64,000 nt of DNA, from positions 5,033,822 to 5,097,821 of the forward strand of contig OW203751.1 of the NCBI GenBank assembly GCA_934045075.1. Reading direction: 5' to 3'. The position numbers and the translations under genes are program-made. Shown here piece by piece: positions 43,294 to 55,207 of the stretch. Numbering within the stretch: position 1 is the first letter of the stretch; each line of letters begins with the position of its first letter. The notes beneath the pieces are model-generated. The model was not told the DNA's origin. It ran no database searches and was given only the letters and a program-made list of their open reading frames with translations. The stretch comes from Yponomeuta sedellus (lineage: Eukaryota > Arthropoda > Insecta > Lepidoptera > Yponomeutidae).

Positions 43294-43548
43294 TGTGTGT
43301 ATGTATGTATGTATGTATGTATGTATGTATGTATGTATGTATGTATGTATGTATGTATGTATGTATGTATGTATGTATGTATGTATGTATGTATGTATGT
43401 ATGTATGTATGTATGTATGTATGTATGTATGTATGTATGTATGTATGTATGTATGTATGTATGTATGTATGTATGTATGTATGTATGTATGTATGTATGT
43501 ATGTATGTATGTATGTATGTATGTATGTATGTATGTATGTATGTATGT
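43294..43548. repeat. (ATGT)n microsatellite, about 250 bp
   Basis: Pure TATG repeat. It is positioned as the expanded 3' tail of the retrotransposon fragment at 43190; other copies of that fragment have only two or three units. Confidence 0.9.
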
Positions 43549-43984
43549 TGTATTATGGGTTTGAATAACGGCGTGCAACAATGAATTAGTTTTCTTCGTT
43601 AATTCCTGATGATTAATAAATAAATGACACACCTTTAACCCAAAAAAAAAAGAAAACGCCACAATGTACCCAAACATAGGCCCCACGATTCAGGCCCGAC
43701 CTTGTGTGGTGGCTACTGCTAAACGTGTGTGTTAATAAATTTATTTTCATTTCATTCGTTACGTACATCTGTTGTGAAGTTGCAGCAATACCACTGGCTT
43801 ACCGTGAAGGAAAACATCATGGCGAAACCTGTGAGTGAACACTGAGGTGTTCACATAGCGTTTGGAATTGCCGTTCCGCTGTGGGCACGCTTGGTAATTA
43901 AACCTATACTCTCACTTAGAGAAGGCCTGTTGCCCTGCAGTGGGCAGTTATAAGTTACATAAAAAAAGTTTACTTTACAAGCGT

Positions 43985-44195
43985 CTAATAACATAAAATT
44001 TACATACAAGCACATACATTGCTTCTGGCCCCACACTAGGATATCCTGTGTCGTGGGAACGAGAAACAACCGACGTCACAAACATGCAAACATCCAAGAC
44101 CTGGGGTTTTTTTTGTTCCCAGCCGGGATTCGAACTCGGGACCTCTTGCATGGTAGGTAGTTGCGCTACCGCTATGCCACAGAGGTCGTCATCTA
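43985..44195 (-). repeat. SINE-3 copy
   Basis: Reverse strand: CATAGCGGTAGCGCAACTAC, B box GAGTTCGAATCCCGGC, TGTATGTGCTTGTATGTAAA tail. Confidence 0.75.
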
Positions 44196-44404
44196 ATCTA
44201 TTAGTTTTAGAATTAATAGATTAGGTCGAGGAGAAGGTTACAAAAAAGCTCCACATTTAGGTATTCATAACAAGTTTTAACATTATTAGCAGAGTTTTTA
44301 ACAGACACGATCGTCCCTGTTAACATTACTTTCATCCTAGACTAGACATCTTTGCCTTCTAATTAATCCCTAGTGCTAATAGGCTTTATTATACAGAGTA
44401 TGCT

Positions 44405-44655
44405 GCTGTGTGGTGTCGGCCTAGAGAATAGCACCAACCCAATTCTTCCCGCGGGTGTCGTAAAAGGCGACTAAGGGACACAAACCGGGGGGTGGGCAAC
44501 AGCGCCCCCTGCAGTACAATTCCACCGAACTGCGATCCCTAACTAGCATGCCAAGCGTGGGGATTATGGGCATTACCCCCTATGATAGCTCAACGTGGCG
44601 CTCTTTAGGGGAGGGCTATGTCCAGCAGTGGACTAGTATCGCCTGATGATGATAA
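44405..44655 (+). repeat. GTGTCGGCCTAGAG retroposon copy
   Basis: Same 5' start and same GATGATGAT tail as 20802-21053. Confidence 0.75.
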
Positions 44656-45201
44656 TGCTTAAGACAGTTTAAAAGTTACGTGCGGTAAACAAAGCTATAT
44701 AAGGCCTGATATATTTAAAAAAAGTTGAGAAAAATTTCATGGAACACAATTTGATGCAAAAGATAAACTCTATGATTGTCTCTGATTCGAAGAGGAATGA
44801 TTTGTCTCAAGAATTACGCATTTTTTATTCAACCCTGTATACGTCCTACATACTAGACAACTGCATTAGGGCATGGACGATAGCGTGGGTTTAATCACTT
44901 AACGTGCCCATCGCGGAATGACGATTTTAAGCTTGGAAGCACCATTACCTAATCCCAGTTTTTTGTACTCTAAGCACGACTTGTCTTTGCATCTACGTGA
45001 TGAGATGATTTTCACAGCGTCCAGATGCACCTTTACTGACACTAGATGTCTGCAAGGACCATAACAGTGCCTGCGGCATTGTTTTAGATAGGGTAGGCTT
45101 GCCCAGCACCTGTACCATCCGGACAGCTTAGTTGGCCGTGGTAGCTGTAGTTACGTAGACGTTTTAGTGGTTAGCTAGTATTTACATCGATTGCAAATAC
45201 T

Positions 45202-45440
45202 AGCTGCCTTGTATGTCCCCACTGTTGGGGCATGGGTCTCTTCCTGCATTGCAGGAAGGTTAGGACATACTCCACCACGGGGGCCAAGTCCGGTGGAGGA
45301 TTTTAAGGCAGTGGCTTGCCTTACTGCCAGAAGTTATCACGCCGCCCATAATGCTATGACATGGCTTAACGACTGCCATTACGTGACAGCCGGCACCAAT
45401 GGCTTAACGTGCCTAGCGAAGCACGGAAGCGCTCCGATAC
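45202..45440 (-). repeat. 5S-derived SINE, partial
   Basis: Tail and body in minus orientation, ending at GAAGCACGGAAGCGCTCCG; the 5S-like head is absent. Confidence 0.7.
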
Positions 45441-45593
45441 AAAGTAGTATTTAAGTACATATTTACAATAAATTATATTATATTAGCTTTATATTAAGAA
45501 ATGTCTCTAGACCGAGTATACCGTTGGGGAGAGTTCCCAACTATTAAAATATGATTAATTAATTTTTTCATTAGCTTACCGAAAGTCAACTTT

Positions 45594-45645
45594 ACATACT
45601 ACCAAGTACAAGCATATAGGTATATGCTTGTAATTGGTAGTATGT
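45594..45645. repeat. near-perfect hairpin, 25-bp arms
   Basis: ACATACTACCAAGTACAAGC arm mirrored after a 2-nt loop with one mismatch. Confidence 0.85.
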
Positions 45646-45647
45646 AT

Positions 45648-46042
45648 CGTCTGTTAGCTTTTAGAATATACCTCGGGTTTTAGACTAGGCGTCCGTTTTC
45701 GCCGAAAGCACACGAGTGTAATACTATTTCCTGCCCTCCTACGAGTATTACGTAGCAATCCATTCTACCGAGTGAAGCATTTAGACAACTCCTGAGTGTC
45801 AAAAAATGTATGCATTTGACAGCCGGAGTAGCTTAAAAGAAGTAAAAATCAACGTCACGCAACTCAGTGGATGCTTACGTAATAATGCCCATGCCTGTAT
45901 AAAACTTTTTTTCACTAGTTGGAAAAGTTATGTAAAGTTATGTGTCATATTATAGTTTCGATATTTCTAGTACACGAATTTATCCGATTCTATCCGATAG
46001 TAGCCGAGGTACCTATATACTAAAAGCTAACAGACTGTACCA
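45648..46042. mobile_element. MITE (TTAGCTTTTAG ends), full copy
   Basis: Both ends are present: GTCTGTTAGCTTTTAGAATA and TACTAAAAGCTAACAGAC. It has a single minisatellite-unit remnant. Confidence 0.7.
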
Positions 46043-46221
46043 ATCTTCTACCATTGAAATGTGAAAATGCCGTCGACCTTTTAGGGGACCATCGATCCAA
46101 TGACTGAGCAGAATGAAGTCACGCTCCAGATGTAGCAGATCATGCGATAGCACTGCCGATTGGCCTGTGGGGAATTCAGCTAGAACCACCGGTATTTTGA
46201 AGTGTGAATTTAGTCATGTAT

Positions 46222-46440
46222 ATTTTAAAAACCTATTTAGAGGCTAAAAATTCCACCTATGCCGGGACTCAAACCCGCGACCTCTGGCTTACCGTGCCAG
46301 CGCTCTCCCAATTGAGCTAATGGGCGAGTCACCGGCATCAGTGAAATTTCGAACCTCTTTACAATACTCTCCGTATTACGTACAGGCAGCAACATCTTGC
46401 TGAAGTAATTTGCATCACTTGCAGCCCCACTTTAGCCGCT
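46222..46440 (-). repeat. SINE-2 copy
   Basis: GCCGGGACTCAAACCCGCGA, TTGAGCTAATGGGCGAG, GCAACATCTTGCTGAAG. Confidence 0.75.
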
Positions 46441-46555
46441 AAGTAGGATTTCCAAATAATGTCCTTAGCACGGGTTAGTGCATTAAAAAAATAGTCATTT
46501 CTGTAAAGTGTTTCGTTAGAACTGGGATTCTACATAACATCATAAATAGGCTATA

Positions 46556-46760
46556 TTATTTTTTAACGTAGTTACTAACCCACTCTAAGGACAATTTGTA
46601 CGAAATACAGAGATTATTGTAAAGAGGTTCGAAATTTCACTGATGCCGGTGAGTCGCCCATTAGCTCAGTTGGAAAGAGCGCAGGCACGGATAGCCAGAG
46701 GTCGCGGGTTCGAATCACGGCATGGGTGGAATTTTTAGCCTCTAAATAGGTTTTATGAAT
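46556..46760 (+). repeat. SINE-2 copy
   Basis: CATTAGCTCAGTTGGAAAGAG (A box) and GGGTTCGAATCACGG (B box), plus orientation; a mirror of the copy at 46222. Confidence 0.75.
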
Positions 46761-46868
46761 CATAAATAGCCATTTTACGTAGCAAGCGCTAAGATGTTTT
46801 AAGACTTCAGATGGTTAGGTTTCCTCTCGAGGTTTTCCTTCACCGTTGGCGAGTGGTATTGATACTGT

Positions 46869-47025
46869 AAGGGGAAGATAAAAAGTACCCGGAACCGGCG
46901 TGCGTGCATGCAACGACTTATGAACGTTGTTGAAGCGAAGGTGATCTGTCAGGTTTGTGGCAAGTGGAAGTCCCTGGTCTCTGCCTACCCCTCTGGGATA
47001 CAGGCGTGAGGTTATGTATGTATGT
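46869..47025 (+). pseudogene. non-LTR retrotransposon 3' end
   Basis: Reads GKIKSTRNRRACMQRLMN, then VVEAKVICQVCGKWKSLVSA and YPSGIQA-stop, then GGTTATGTATGTATG. Confidence 0.8.
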
Positions 47026-47319
47026 CAACAAATTCAGAATTTAATGAAATAATTTTATTTATAGTATTGGTCTTACTTGTAAAAAAATTAAAATATATGT
47101 AGTATTGTTCTGCTGTTGTCGTGTTCTACTTATGTCCTTTGAATGTGTATATTTTGTTAATTATTTATGTATTTATATATAATTTTTATTTTTATTTATG
47201 TAAATTATTTGTTTGATAATTTTATTTATTCACACTGTTATTTAGGCATGTGTTTATATAGGTACCTCTGAAATTATCATTTTCTATGTTTTTTTGTACA
47301 TCTACCTCCTCTAATAATT

Positions 47320-47455
47320 AGTCCAGTTCATCCAAAGTTTGTCTGGAAGAGATCACTTTTAGTGATAAGGCCGCCGTCTGTCTGTTAGGTTAAGAAATAT
47401 CTGTGTAATTTCCATTTTTTTGTACAGTAAAGTGTTCTCTATCTATCTATCTATC
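47320..47455 (+). repeat. LINE-like 3' end with (ATCT)n tail
   Basis: GTTTGTCTGGAAGAGATCAC, GATAAGGCCGCCGTCTG, then CTATCTATCTATCTATCC. Confidence 0.65.
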
Positions 47456-47699
47456 CAAAAACTTAATTCCTCTATAACTCTACTCATCTGAGGTCTCTAA
47501 TAATAAATATGTGGTTTCGTCTAACCTAAACTGCCTCTAAAGTGTTTTAAGAAATGTGGGTTTTTCAAAACGAGACCGTTAATTTGAATTTACTAATGTC
47601 AACAGCTACAACTATTTAAGAGGCTACAAAACCCACCCATGCCGATGCCGGGACTCGAAACCGCGACCTCTGGCTAACCGTGCCAGCGCTCTCCCAATA

Positions 47700-47995
47700 A
47701 AAGAATATAATCGTGTGGGTACAGCGATATAATTCCGATGTAAAACCTAACTGCAATGTAGGTTTTCGGGGCTGCAAGTGATGCAAATTACTTCAGCCAG
47801 ATGTCACTGCCTGTACGTAAGACAGAGAATATTGTAAAGAGGTTCTAAATTTCACTGAGTCGCCCATTAGCTCATTTGGGAGAGCGCTGGCACGGTTAGC
47901 CAGAGGTCGCGTGTTCGAATGGGTGGGCATGGGTGGAATTTTTAGCCTCTATATAGGTTTTTAAAATTGTCCTTAGCACGGGTTAGTGCAACAAA
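47700..47995 (+). repeat. SINE-2 copy, full length
   Basis: From AATCGTGTGGGTACAGCGAT to GCACGGGTTAGTGCA with tRNA-like CATTAGCTCATTTGGGAGAG. A short inverted fragment precedes it at 47615-47697. Confidence 0.75.
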
Positions 47996-48634
47996 AGGAA
48001 TATAGACATTAGTAATGGCCTTAATTTTCGATAATACCACTAATGAAGGTTCACTTCCGGTTTCTTAAATGTTAGGACAATGAATACAGAGACATGTGTA
48101 CGTATTAGAAGAAAAGAAGAAGAAAAAAACATTTATTATAGCCACAGTACACACGCCACAATAACAAAGCAAACTTAAAACAAATAAAAAAAAAGAACAC
48201 TAAAGGTCACGGCGTGTCACTGCCGCTGTAAACGGCAACTGACTCAGCATATGCTGATGGGCAAGCCTTCAGCGCCATTTTCAGTCAGTGCCAGGTGCTA
48301 CGCCGCGAGCGTTACAGACTGCGGTGTGGTGCAAGCATGGGAAATACCAATGAATATAATACTAATATATATAATATAGTAGAGTAATGGTTATATAGAA
48401 TAGAATACGTAATATTATTATTATTTATATATGTTTTACTGGTTTTTTTGTAGAATTATCTAATTTCTAATAGTCCCCCCCCCTCTCCTGTAGGTCTAAG
48501 TATATTTTGATGTTTTATTTATGTATTTTCCTTTTTTTAGGTTTATCATAATTTCTATTATTCCCCCCTCTTCACCCACAATAGGTCTAAGTTAACGTAT
48601 CTCCCTATGTTTATCTAAGTTTATGTAAGTTGAC

Positions 48635-48842
48635 GGCCTCTGTGGCGCAGTGGTGTGGCGGTGACGCGCATCTGCCTAACACGCAAGAGGTCCCGGGTCC
48701 GATACCCGGCTGGGGAGAAAAAAAGCCCAGGTCTTAGATGTTTACATGTTTGAGACGTCGTTGTTTCTGGTTCCCACGATACAGGGTATCCTAGTGTGAG
48801 GCCAGATGCAATGTACGTGCCTGTATGTAAATGTTATGTTAT
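48635..48842 (+). repeat. SINE-3 copy
   Basis: CGGCCTCTGTGGCGCAGTGG head, GGTCCCGGGTCCGATACCCGG, TGCCTGTATGTAAATG tail. Confidence 0.75.
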
Positions 48843-49366
48843 TTTTAGGGTTCCGTACCTCAAAAGGAAAAAACGGAACCCTTATAGGATCACTTTGTTG
48901 TCCGTCTGTCCGTCCGTCCGTCCGTCTGTCAAGACCCTTTTTCTCAGGAACGCTCACGCGTATGAAGCTGAAATTTATATCAATTACTCAGGTCTACTGT
49001 CCCTTGAAGCTGTGAAAAAATCAAACTTCTAAGCCAACGCAATCAAAAGATACAGCCGTTTATGCCGCAAATTTTCGACACTTGCAAGGGAATCAAAACC
49101 TACAGGGTGCTTCCCGTGAACTCAGAATCTTGAAATTTGGTACGAAGCAACGTCTTATAGCATAGATAAAGGAAAAATTACGAAAACCATAAATTTTTAG
49201 TTACATCACATAATATATATTTTTTTAATAATTTTAAACTTACTACCCATTTCCTCATAAACGCGTAGAGGTATTAAATTGAAATTCATACCAAATACTC
49301 AGGTCTATAATACAGGTTTGTACGGAACCCTCGGTGCGCGAGTCTGACTCGCACTTGGCCGGTTTT
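48843..49366 (+). repeat. lepidopteran GGTTCCGTACC...GCACTTGGCCGG repeat
   Basis: Starts GGGTTCCGTACCTCAAAAGG with a (TCCG)n stretch at 48901-48929 and ends GACTCGCACTTGGCCGGTTT. This sequence is very common in moth and butterfly genomes and is the best taxonomic marker here. Confidence 0.75.
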
Positions 49367-49439
49367 TTAATACTTTTTGAGCAACTGCTCAAAAAGTGGC
49401 GTATTACAGGGACGTATAGCGTGCGGATGGGGGCTATTA

Positions 49440-49652
49440 TTGTGCGTTCACATTAACTTGACGCGTGAGAGAATTGGTAGCACTGAGATGTTTACTGTTA
49501 CCATGTTAAATAAGAAATCATTCCCATTATTTGGGGAAAATAAAAGGATTGAGGGCTTGTTTTACCATCTTCCGATTAGGTCCAAAAGCTAATTCACATG
49601 TTATGTCCTTGTTACCAATTCTCTCACGCGTCAAGTTAATGTGAACGCACTG
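49440..49652. mobile_element. mariner-type MITE (GTGCGTTCACATTAACTTGA ends), copy 2
   Basis: Same inverted ends as 41059-41251 with TA on both sides. Confidence 0.85.
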
Positions 49653-50267
49653 TACACACGCGTGCTTTTTTTTACCTTTACCGCACTCGTGCCTTTTCTT
49701 TCCCAACTGTCAAAATAATGTCTATTAAAAAGAAAAACCAACCATGAAGTTCTTACTAAAAAAAATCATAGAAGTTGAGATGAGCTACTAATTTGTTTCA
49801 ATATCAGATTAAATGATTTCATTGAATGAGTTAAGTTAGGTTTCATTTCATTTCATCTCATTAAATTTCATTTTCATTTCATATCAATAAAAAAAATCTA
49901 CTGAAGACTTGGCTGTATGGGCATTGTTCCCTTTGCCTACTAGAATGGGTGAAGAAAAAAAAACTCTGCTTATATTTTTTTACGGTTGGCGCCATTTCCC
50001 AAATATTTTTACTTTACTAAATTGCTTATTTTTTTCGCAACTGTATTAAAAATAGTCGTGTAGTACACTTGCGGAACCGTCATTGCAACTTGTTCCGACT
50101 GTCAACCCTCGCCTTCGGCTGCGCCTCGGCTCGGGCAGTGTTGCCAACGTGGGCGATTTTTCGCCATTTAGGCTACTCGGATAGAAAATCGGCGACGAAA
50201 AAATGTGAACGGCGACCGGTCGCCTTTTAGGCTATCTCGAGGGCAACTCTGAGATTATCAATGCGGC

Positions 50268-50641
50268 CAGTACACAATGGCCCATGCTGGCCCACTGCTC
50301 ACCATTGCCATTGTGTACATGGGGGAATGTGTGTAGTGGCGGATAATTGCCTTTCGTGGCGCGCAATCGGACAGTTGTCGGTTTTTTTGGCACACTTCAA
50401 AGGAATCGTGGATGGAGGTGAAAGGAGCATGGCCCATCCCTGTTTACACAGTGGCCCATCGTTTAGTCAATTGACCTTCAAGTTTTTTGATTTATATCAA
50501 TCTGAGCCCTTAATTTTGCGCCATTTTTTTAATAACTTTGTTGTTGTACATACTTCTGTAATACTTGTAAAGAAATAAAATTGATCGTGGCCTACAGTTG
50601 GCAATGGCGAGCAGTGGGCCAGCATGGGTCATTGTGTACTG
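50268..50641. mobile_element. inverted-repeat element nested in the hAT element
   Basis: About 43-bp near-perfect inverted ends, CAGTACACAATGGCCCATGC onward. The target duplication is not clear. Confidence 0.7.
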
Positions 50642-50810
50642 CGGGCTTAAAGCTAGTAGATTTTTGCTGTTGCTAATAGGAGATGAAGCAGTATCTGTTG
50701 TGTAAATAATTTTTATTTTAGATTATGTAAATAGTAATTTGCTTTAAAGATATACTAGTGTTTAAGTCTACAGTCTTTAAGAATAGTATATTTTTAAAGC
50801 AAATTACTAT

Positions 50811-50931
50811 TATACTATTTTTATTTTTAATGCACTAACCCGTGCTAAGGACAATTTTAAAAAACCTATTTAGAGGCTAAAAATTCCACCCATGCCGGGA
50901 TTCAAACCCGCGCCTCTGGCTATCCGTGCCG
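50811..50931 (-). repeat. SINE-2 fragment with TSD, nested in the hAT element
   Basis: Flanked by GCAAATTACTAT on both sides (just before and just after). It ends at the tRNA-like ATCCGTGCCGG. Confidence 0.75.
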
Positions 50932-51543
50932 GCAAATTACTATGTTTTAAATTGTACATTACAATAACAACTTTTTTTAAAAGTAAATAGTAAATAATTT
51001 TTCAAAACTACGTTTTTATTTTATTTTTAACGTTTTGAGTTTAGGCTACTTATTTAGGCTACATCGGCAAAAATTGGGCTACTTTAGGCTACTTAAGCTT
51101 TGAAAAACGGCGATGTCATGCTGTGAGTCGTTGGCAACACTGGGCTCGGGTAGACATTTGTCAGAACTCCTTGCAATGACAGCCTTTCCGCACTTGCAAT
51201 GAAATATACTATATTATTGTATGTCACCCTTTTTCCTGCACTATCCTTTGCCGGAAGAGAAGGCTTCTCGCACTAAGCAGGCCCTTGTAATTAGTGCAGT
51301 AATTTAAAGTAAAAATAATAATAATTGTCTTAAGACTCTTAATCCGAATTGACAAAGGACAACCAAGCCGTGAGAGAGAGGCAACCTTAGAGCTTAGATT
51401 GCTCTAATCATGTCAATAACCTATGTAACTATTGTGAGAGGTTACGGTTACGCTAACGTTAGGTTTTTGCATCCAAGTAGGGTTACCCGATCGGATGTTC
51501 CGCCAAGGTAAACAAACGGGGCCGCCACTATACAATGTACCTA

Positions 51544-51800
51544 CAGTCTATTTATTCTTACTTGTCCAATTTAGTAAACAAGATTCTACCCTCAAACTGT
51601 GAGTTTTTAGTCCAAAACTGCCATATTTCCATAAATGAAGTAACCTGGAACACTCTTTTAGATAACACGCTGCCAATTTTATAAACATAGTTCATGATAG
51701 TTCATGAATTTGCGAGAAATTGTCTAGTTTAGGCATCTAATCTCAATTTTAAGGTTAGAATCTTGTTTACTAAGTTGGACAAGTAAGAATAAATAGACTG
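51544..51800. mobile_element. mariner-type MITE (CAGTCTATTTATTCTTACTT ends)
   Basis: About 50-bp inverted ends with TA on both sides (51542-51543, 51801-51802). Degraded relatives are at 13707-13975 and 52179-52240. Confidence 0.85.
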
Positions 51801-52247
51801 TAAGTTCTTCGATTTGACCTACTACGAACTGTGAAATATATAATGTGTTTTACTCTTTGGAATCGCTTTGACTGAAACGCGGTTCAAAAATGTGTTTAGT
51901 ACACTTTGTGCCAAAGGGGCTACTAAGGATTAATAATAAGGGTTATTTAGATGGCAATGATGTCTGGAATTAAAGGCAGTAGAATGCAGTACTTGCAGTA
52001 GTAAGGCAGTAGGAGTTCTACGTTTTATAATAATTATGTAAACTGTTAATTAAGCACTTTGAAAAGACTATGTTTGGAGTTTTTTTTTCTCCAAAATGAT
52101 CTAGGTTTAAATGGAAACCTGTTCATTCAGTAACGTTCAATAGGTCACAGTTTTTGTGGAATTTTAAATAAAATACTTACGTTCTATTTATCCTTACTTG
52201 TTTAATGTAGTAAACAAAATTCTAACCTCAAAATTGTTTTGGCATCA

Positions 52248-52380
52248 AATGTTGAAGCGGCCCCCTGTACTGCAGGGGCCGCTGCTGCCCACCCCCCGGT
52301 TTGTGTCCCTAAGTCGCCTTTTACGACACCCGCGGGAAGGAATGGGTTGGTGCTATTCTCTAGGCCGACATCACACATCA
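52248..52380 (-). repeat. GTGTCGGCCTAGAG retroposon, 5' half
   Basis: Minus-orientation 5' half (CCCGCGGGAAGGAATGGGTTG, CTAGGCCGACA). The 3' half and tail are missing. Confidence 0.65.
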
Positions 52381-52624
52381 AGGTTTTCCTACACCAGAAG
52401 GAAAATGGTAAGAACAAGAAAGAAAAAGAACATTTTCCCATGATCGCTCACGGTTGCTAATTGGAACCCACGGCTAATAACGTTACGTTCTCAGTTCAGC
52501 GCCATCTACTCGTACAGAGTTCTTCGGAACTCACTTTTACAAATAAAACAGAAAACGTTTTATTCCTATTCAGGATTCCAACAGGATTTGGTAGGCAAAA
52601 AGATCCTATTTTATTTTATTTATT

Positions 52625-53116
52625 ATGCACATGAAGGAGCTGATGAAAGGTGAGCTTCCGCTTGCCTTGAAGCGTAAGCTGGTGGACATGTGCATCCTGC
52701 CCATCCTAACCTACGGTGCTCAGACCTGGTCTTTGACTGAACATCAGAAGTCCAAACTCAAGGTTTGCCAAAGGGCAATGGAGCGCAGCATGCTTGGTGT
52801 AAAAAGGATTGATAAAATCCGGAACACCACGCTGCGCGCCAAAACCAAGATCACTGACGTTGGAGTTGCGACCGCTAAGCTCAAGTGGAGCTGGGCTGGC
52901 CATGTCAGACGTATGGAGCCGGAAAGGTGGGCGAAAATCGTCACCGATTGGGTCCCGTGCGATTGCTACCGACGACGAGGCAGACCAAGGCGGAGATGGT
53001 GTGACGACCTGACCAAATATTTACCTGGGTGGGAAGCATTGGCCGTCAGCAAAGAGGAGTGGAAATCTGAAGGGGAGGCCTTTGCCCAGCAGTGGGACAC
53101 AGTCATGGCTAATTAA
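52625..53116 (+). pseudogene. non-LTR retrotransposon RT C-terminus (RTE-like)
   Basis: A 163-residue open fragment starting MHMKELMKGELPLALKRKLV. It has the thumb/connection motifs ILPILTYGAQTWSLT, AMERSMLGV, WAGHVRRM, RRRGRPRRRWCDDL and a closing EAFAQQWDTVMAN. These define the C-terminal third of RTE-type endonuclease-reverse transcriptases common in Lepidoptera. The RT catalytic core and endonuclease are missing (5'-truncated insertion). Related pieces are at 40284, 54835, 55960 and 63325. Confidence 0.85.
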
Positions 53117-54320
53117 AAAAAAATGCACACCAACAGCATACATACAGAACATGGTACAAAAGAGGAAGATAAAGTTAAGTGTATGTACACCACTCATAGG
53201 TAAGCACAGCATTTATATAATTTAAGCTTACATATAAAATAAGACAGCATTCTATTCAAAATAAGACTGTTTTCTAGTTTCTACATCCTGCACCATTCTC
53301 ATCGTTGTCAACAACCGTCAGGATACAGATAAGATTTGATGCGTGAAGTGCTGTTAAAAATACGGTTTTCAATTGAACTTGGTATCTTTATATTTATTTG
53401 TTATGTCATGTGTTCTGAGGCATTATACGCATATAACCCTGTCGAAATCCAGACGTTTGCTGCACCAATTAGGTTGGAATTTCACAGTTGGACCATTGGA
53501 ATTGTTCAGGATGTAGAAGCTGAATTACAATGGAATTGTTCAGGATATCAAAGCTGGAAAACATTAATAATGCAGTCTTATTTTACTCTCATTTGTCTTG
53601 TCAATAGTTTTTTTATCGTATGAATTGCTTTGTGAAGTTGTGCTGAAAACGGCTCTTATATACTTTTTATCTTTATCTTTATCTATTTATTTTCCCGACA
53701 TGGAATCGTGATGGACTATAGCGACGATTGTGCGTTGTCTATTCAACGTCCATTGTATGTTTTATACAAACAATAAAGCATACAATTTATTGTCCAACAT
53801 TGTTTGGAAATGTGGCAAAAAGTATTGTATTATTGCGATTCCCAGCAGGTAGGTTGGCTCAGTGGCCTTTGGTTTGGTGGTCGTTGTACCGTGCAGTAAG
53901 CCCCTATGTAGCAAAGCGTGATGTGATCGAAGTTAAATCCATCATGGTCGTTGTCGAGTGCAAGTGCAGCGAATGCAAAACTATTGACAAGACTTATGAT
54001 ATATTTAATAAGAAATGTAGGCAAGAAAATTGTATGAGACAGTGTCATTGTAAAAATATCTGACAGAAAAGACATAGAATAATGAAAAGGAGAAAGAGAA
54101 AGAGTAGATGAAGATATATTTTGTTCTGCATGTTTTGTCTTTATAGACATACAAATTTTTAATGCGAGGGAGCACCGTTAATTATTTCCAATTGCCAATG
54201 ATTATAATAAACTAAGATATTGGATGTCAAAATAAACTTAACACAATTTATGTTAGATAATGCATGTCAAAATAAACTTAGCACTAATTATTCTAAGAAA
54301 GTATGTCAAACATAGAGGTA
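53117..54320. other. intergenic sequence, no convincing gene
   Basis: Two moderate open frames (53336-53623, 53728-54063) have no recognisable domain; the second overlaps a SINE-like AGGTTGGCTCAGTGGCC. Confidence 0.4.
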
Positions 54321-54330
54321 TTACAATCTT

Positions 54331-54660
54331 TCAGACAAGTATTCCGTTACAGTGTAATACATTTTTACATGTATTACACTGTAACGCAATACATTTTTCA
54401 GATTGTATTTTCTTCAATTTATATTTGAACAAATTTGAATCAAGTTCGCTTAGGGCACTAGGTAATTTGTTGTATATTGTAGGTCCCATACAAAACAGGC
54501 TCTTTTGCATTACCGCAGTGTTCGCCTTACGGATACAGACTCTACTAGTGTCCCGTTGCAATCTATTGCTAATTGGTGAGATCCTCTTAAATATATCCGG
54601 ATTGGATTTTACAAAGGAGGTACAACTGTCGCAAAAGTCGAGTTGAATTTCATGAAGACA
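54331..54660 (-). pseudogene. LINE RT extreme C-terminus fragment
   Basis: On the minus strand it reads RVCIRKANTAVMQKSLFCMG and PTIYNKLPSALSELDSNLFK followed by YKLKKI, the typical end of CR1/Jockey-like ORF2 proteins (Q-K-S-L...YN-x-LP...F-K-x-x-L-K). It runs into the hairpin at 54345. Confidence 0.55.
54345..54386. repeat. perfect 18-bp-arm hairpin
   Basis: CGTTACAGTGTAATACAT mirrored after a 6-nt loop. Confidence 0.9.
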
Positions 54661-54834
54661 CAGGAAGAAGGAGGAAGTATTTTTCTGTGTCCGTAAGTTG
54701 CCACAAGTACCATCGAAACTGGTAGGTATGTGAAAGCGTTAGAAATTTAGGTTTCCTGGCGATGTTTTCTTCACTTCGTACACCTTTTTTTTCATGCAGC
54801 GCCAGTCAAGGGGCTACATAAAAATGGCGTTGTT

Positions 54835-55125
54835 TTTAAGGCCGATGTCCCACTGTTGGGCAAAGGCCTCCTCTTTCTCTTTCTACTCCTGCCTGTTCAT
54901 GGCCACCTACTGCCAGCCTGGCAAAAAGGTCGTGAGGTCATCCCACCCTCTCCGCTTGGGTCGGCCACGTTTCCGATGTCCGTCGCGTGGAATCCAGTCG
55001 GTGAGGATTTTTGCCCACCTCTCTGGACACGTACGGCTTAGATGGCCCGCCCATTTCCACTTCAGCTTAGTAGTTGCAGCTCCAGCATCGACAATATTGG
55101 TTCTGGAGTACAGCATTGTGCTAAG
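54835..55125 (-). pseudogene. RTE-like retrotransposon fragment
   Basis: On the minus strand: TTKLKWKWAGHLSRTCPERW, ILTDWIPRDGHRKRGRPKRR and GWDDLTTFLPGWQ. Same domain as 52625-53116. Confidence 0.75.
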
Positions 55126-55207
55126 TATTCAGGTTTAAAAATGCTGCGCTCCGTATACCAACAAAAACTTTAATCTACCGTGGTTGTTTTGAAGTACACG
55201 ATGATAT

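Larger units (their letters stand above)
50136..51142. mobile_element. non-autonomous hAT element
   Basis: 1007 bp with 14-bp ends CAGTGTTGCCAACG, flanked by the 8-bp duplication GGCTCGGG (50128-50135 and 51143-51150). 8-bp duplications and CAG-starting ends are hAT hallmarks. The subterminal motif TAGGCTAC is repeated. No transposase ORF. Confidence 0.88.
49375..51205. mobile_element. unclassified element hosting two further insertions, inverted relative of 57150-57965
   Basis: CAAAAAGTGGCGTATTACAG to CCGCACTTGCAATGAAATA. It contains a mariner-type MITE (49440-49652) and a hAT element (50136-51142), and matches 57150-57965 in inverse order outside them. Confidence 0.7.

Noticed and set aside
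43240..43686. Open frames of MYVC / THTY repeats on both strands
   Set aside because: They are translations of the ATGT microsatellite.
50261..50578. 105-codon frame
   Set aside because: It lies across the inverted repeat of a transposon nested in a hAT element; no similarity to a protein.
53728..54063. 111-codon frame with a Cys-rich end (ECKCSECKTIDK...)
   Set aside because: No known domain; it overlaps SINE-like sequence and has no splice or promoter support.
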